Shown here piece by piece: positions 63,881 to 64,000 of a stretch of DNA of 64,000 nt. The position numbers and the translations under genes were made by a program. Numbering within the stretch: position 1 is the first letter of the stretch; each line of letters starts with the position of its first letter. The stretch covers positions 70,829,152 to 70,893,151 of the forward strand of contig CM035808.1 in the NCBI GenBank assembly GCA_020466095.1, written 5' to 3'. The DNA is from Chlorops oryzae (lineage: Eukaryota; Arthropoda; Insecta; Diptera; Chloropidae). Below the pieces are notes generated by a model. It was given only the letters and a program-made list of their open reading frames with translations, ran no database searches and had not been told where the DNA came from.

Positions 63881-64000
63881 TTGTGCGGCAAACTACCCTC
63901 AACACAAAAAGGGACAGTCAAAAGAAGAAAAGGAAAAAAATTATTTAAAACATTTTTTAATATATAAAGAGTATATTTATAAAGAGTAATACTACTTTAA

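Noticed and set aside
1..64000. CRISPR array or bacterial operon structures
   Set aside because: No regularly spaced short repeats with unique spacers; the content is eukaryotic transposable elements.

Overview
This window looks like intergenic, repeat-dense heterochromatin-type DNA from an insect, most likely a higher fly (a tephritid or similar acalyptrate is my best guess, not proven). The reasons are AT-rich sequence, Ty3/Gypsy elements with tRNA-Ser and tRNA-Arg primer sites, a Jockey-type LINE, Penelope-like, ISL2EU/Harbinger-like and MITE sequences. I found no convincing host protein-coding gene. Nearly everything recognisable is a transposable element or its debris, and much of it is nested.

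Layout. 1-2.6 kb holds a TIR-bounded element with tRNA-like pieces. 2.65-7.17 kb (minus) is a decayed Gypsy element A, broken by later insertions; its leader, primer site and probable 5' LTR may resume at 32.36 and 37.0-38.1 kb. 7.17-32.36 kb is one Gypsy element B (minus) with two ~1-kb LTRs, a perfect 4-bp target duplication (TGCC), a primer site and a polypurine tract. Its interior carries gag-pro-pol three times in tandem (units of 5624, 5624 and 5623 bp once a LINE is subtracted) joined at a TGTT microhomology. A 3.6-kb Jockey-like LINE with an intact ORF2 sits in unit 1 with a 10-bp target duplication. 33.6-37.0 kb is a DNA transposon with ~760-bp terminal inverted repeats and a DDE transposase gene. 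38-43.9 kb holds dispersed repeats, a complete stand-alone hammerhead ribozyme motif (40738-40784) and a TIR element.

43.9-50.7 kb is an apparently intact Gypsy element E (minus) with equal-length, apparently identical 547-bp LTRs, target duplication ATAT, full pol and gag, and a small predicted myristoylated membrane-protein ORF just upstream of gag. 51.8-52.2 kb is a Harbinger (HARBI1-like) transposase fragment with a spliceable intron. 54.9-56.3 kb (minus) is a Penelope-like element remnant with RT, GIY-YIG and a second hammerhead ribozyme. 56.7-57.2 kb is a Harbinger-type MITE. 57.8-63.9 kb has two copies of a gag 5' fragment with a SAP-like motif, a LINE 3' fragment, a MITE and a decayed CCHC gag.

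How it fits together: B appears to have inserted into A. B then (or before) underwent internal tandem amplification. Shared and private lesions order the events: the unit 3 / unit 1-2 split came first, then the unit 1 / unit 2 split, then the LINE landed in unit 1. All three units of B share disabling lesions while the LTRs are nearly identical, so B was probably mobilised by proteins supplied from elsewhere. E is the only retroelement here that looks capable of making its own proteins.
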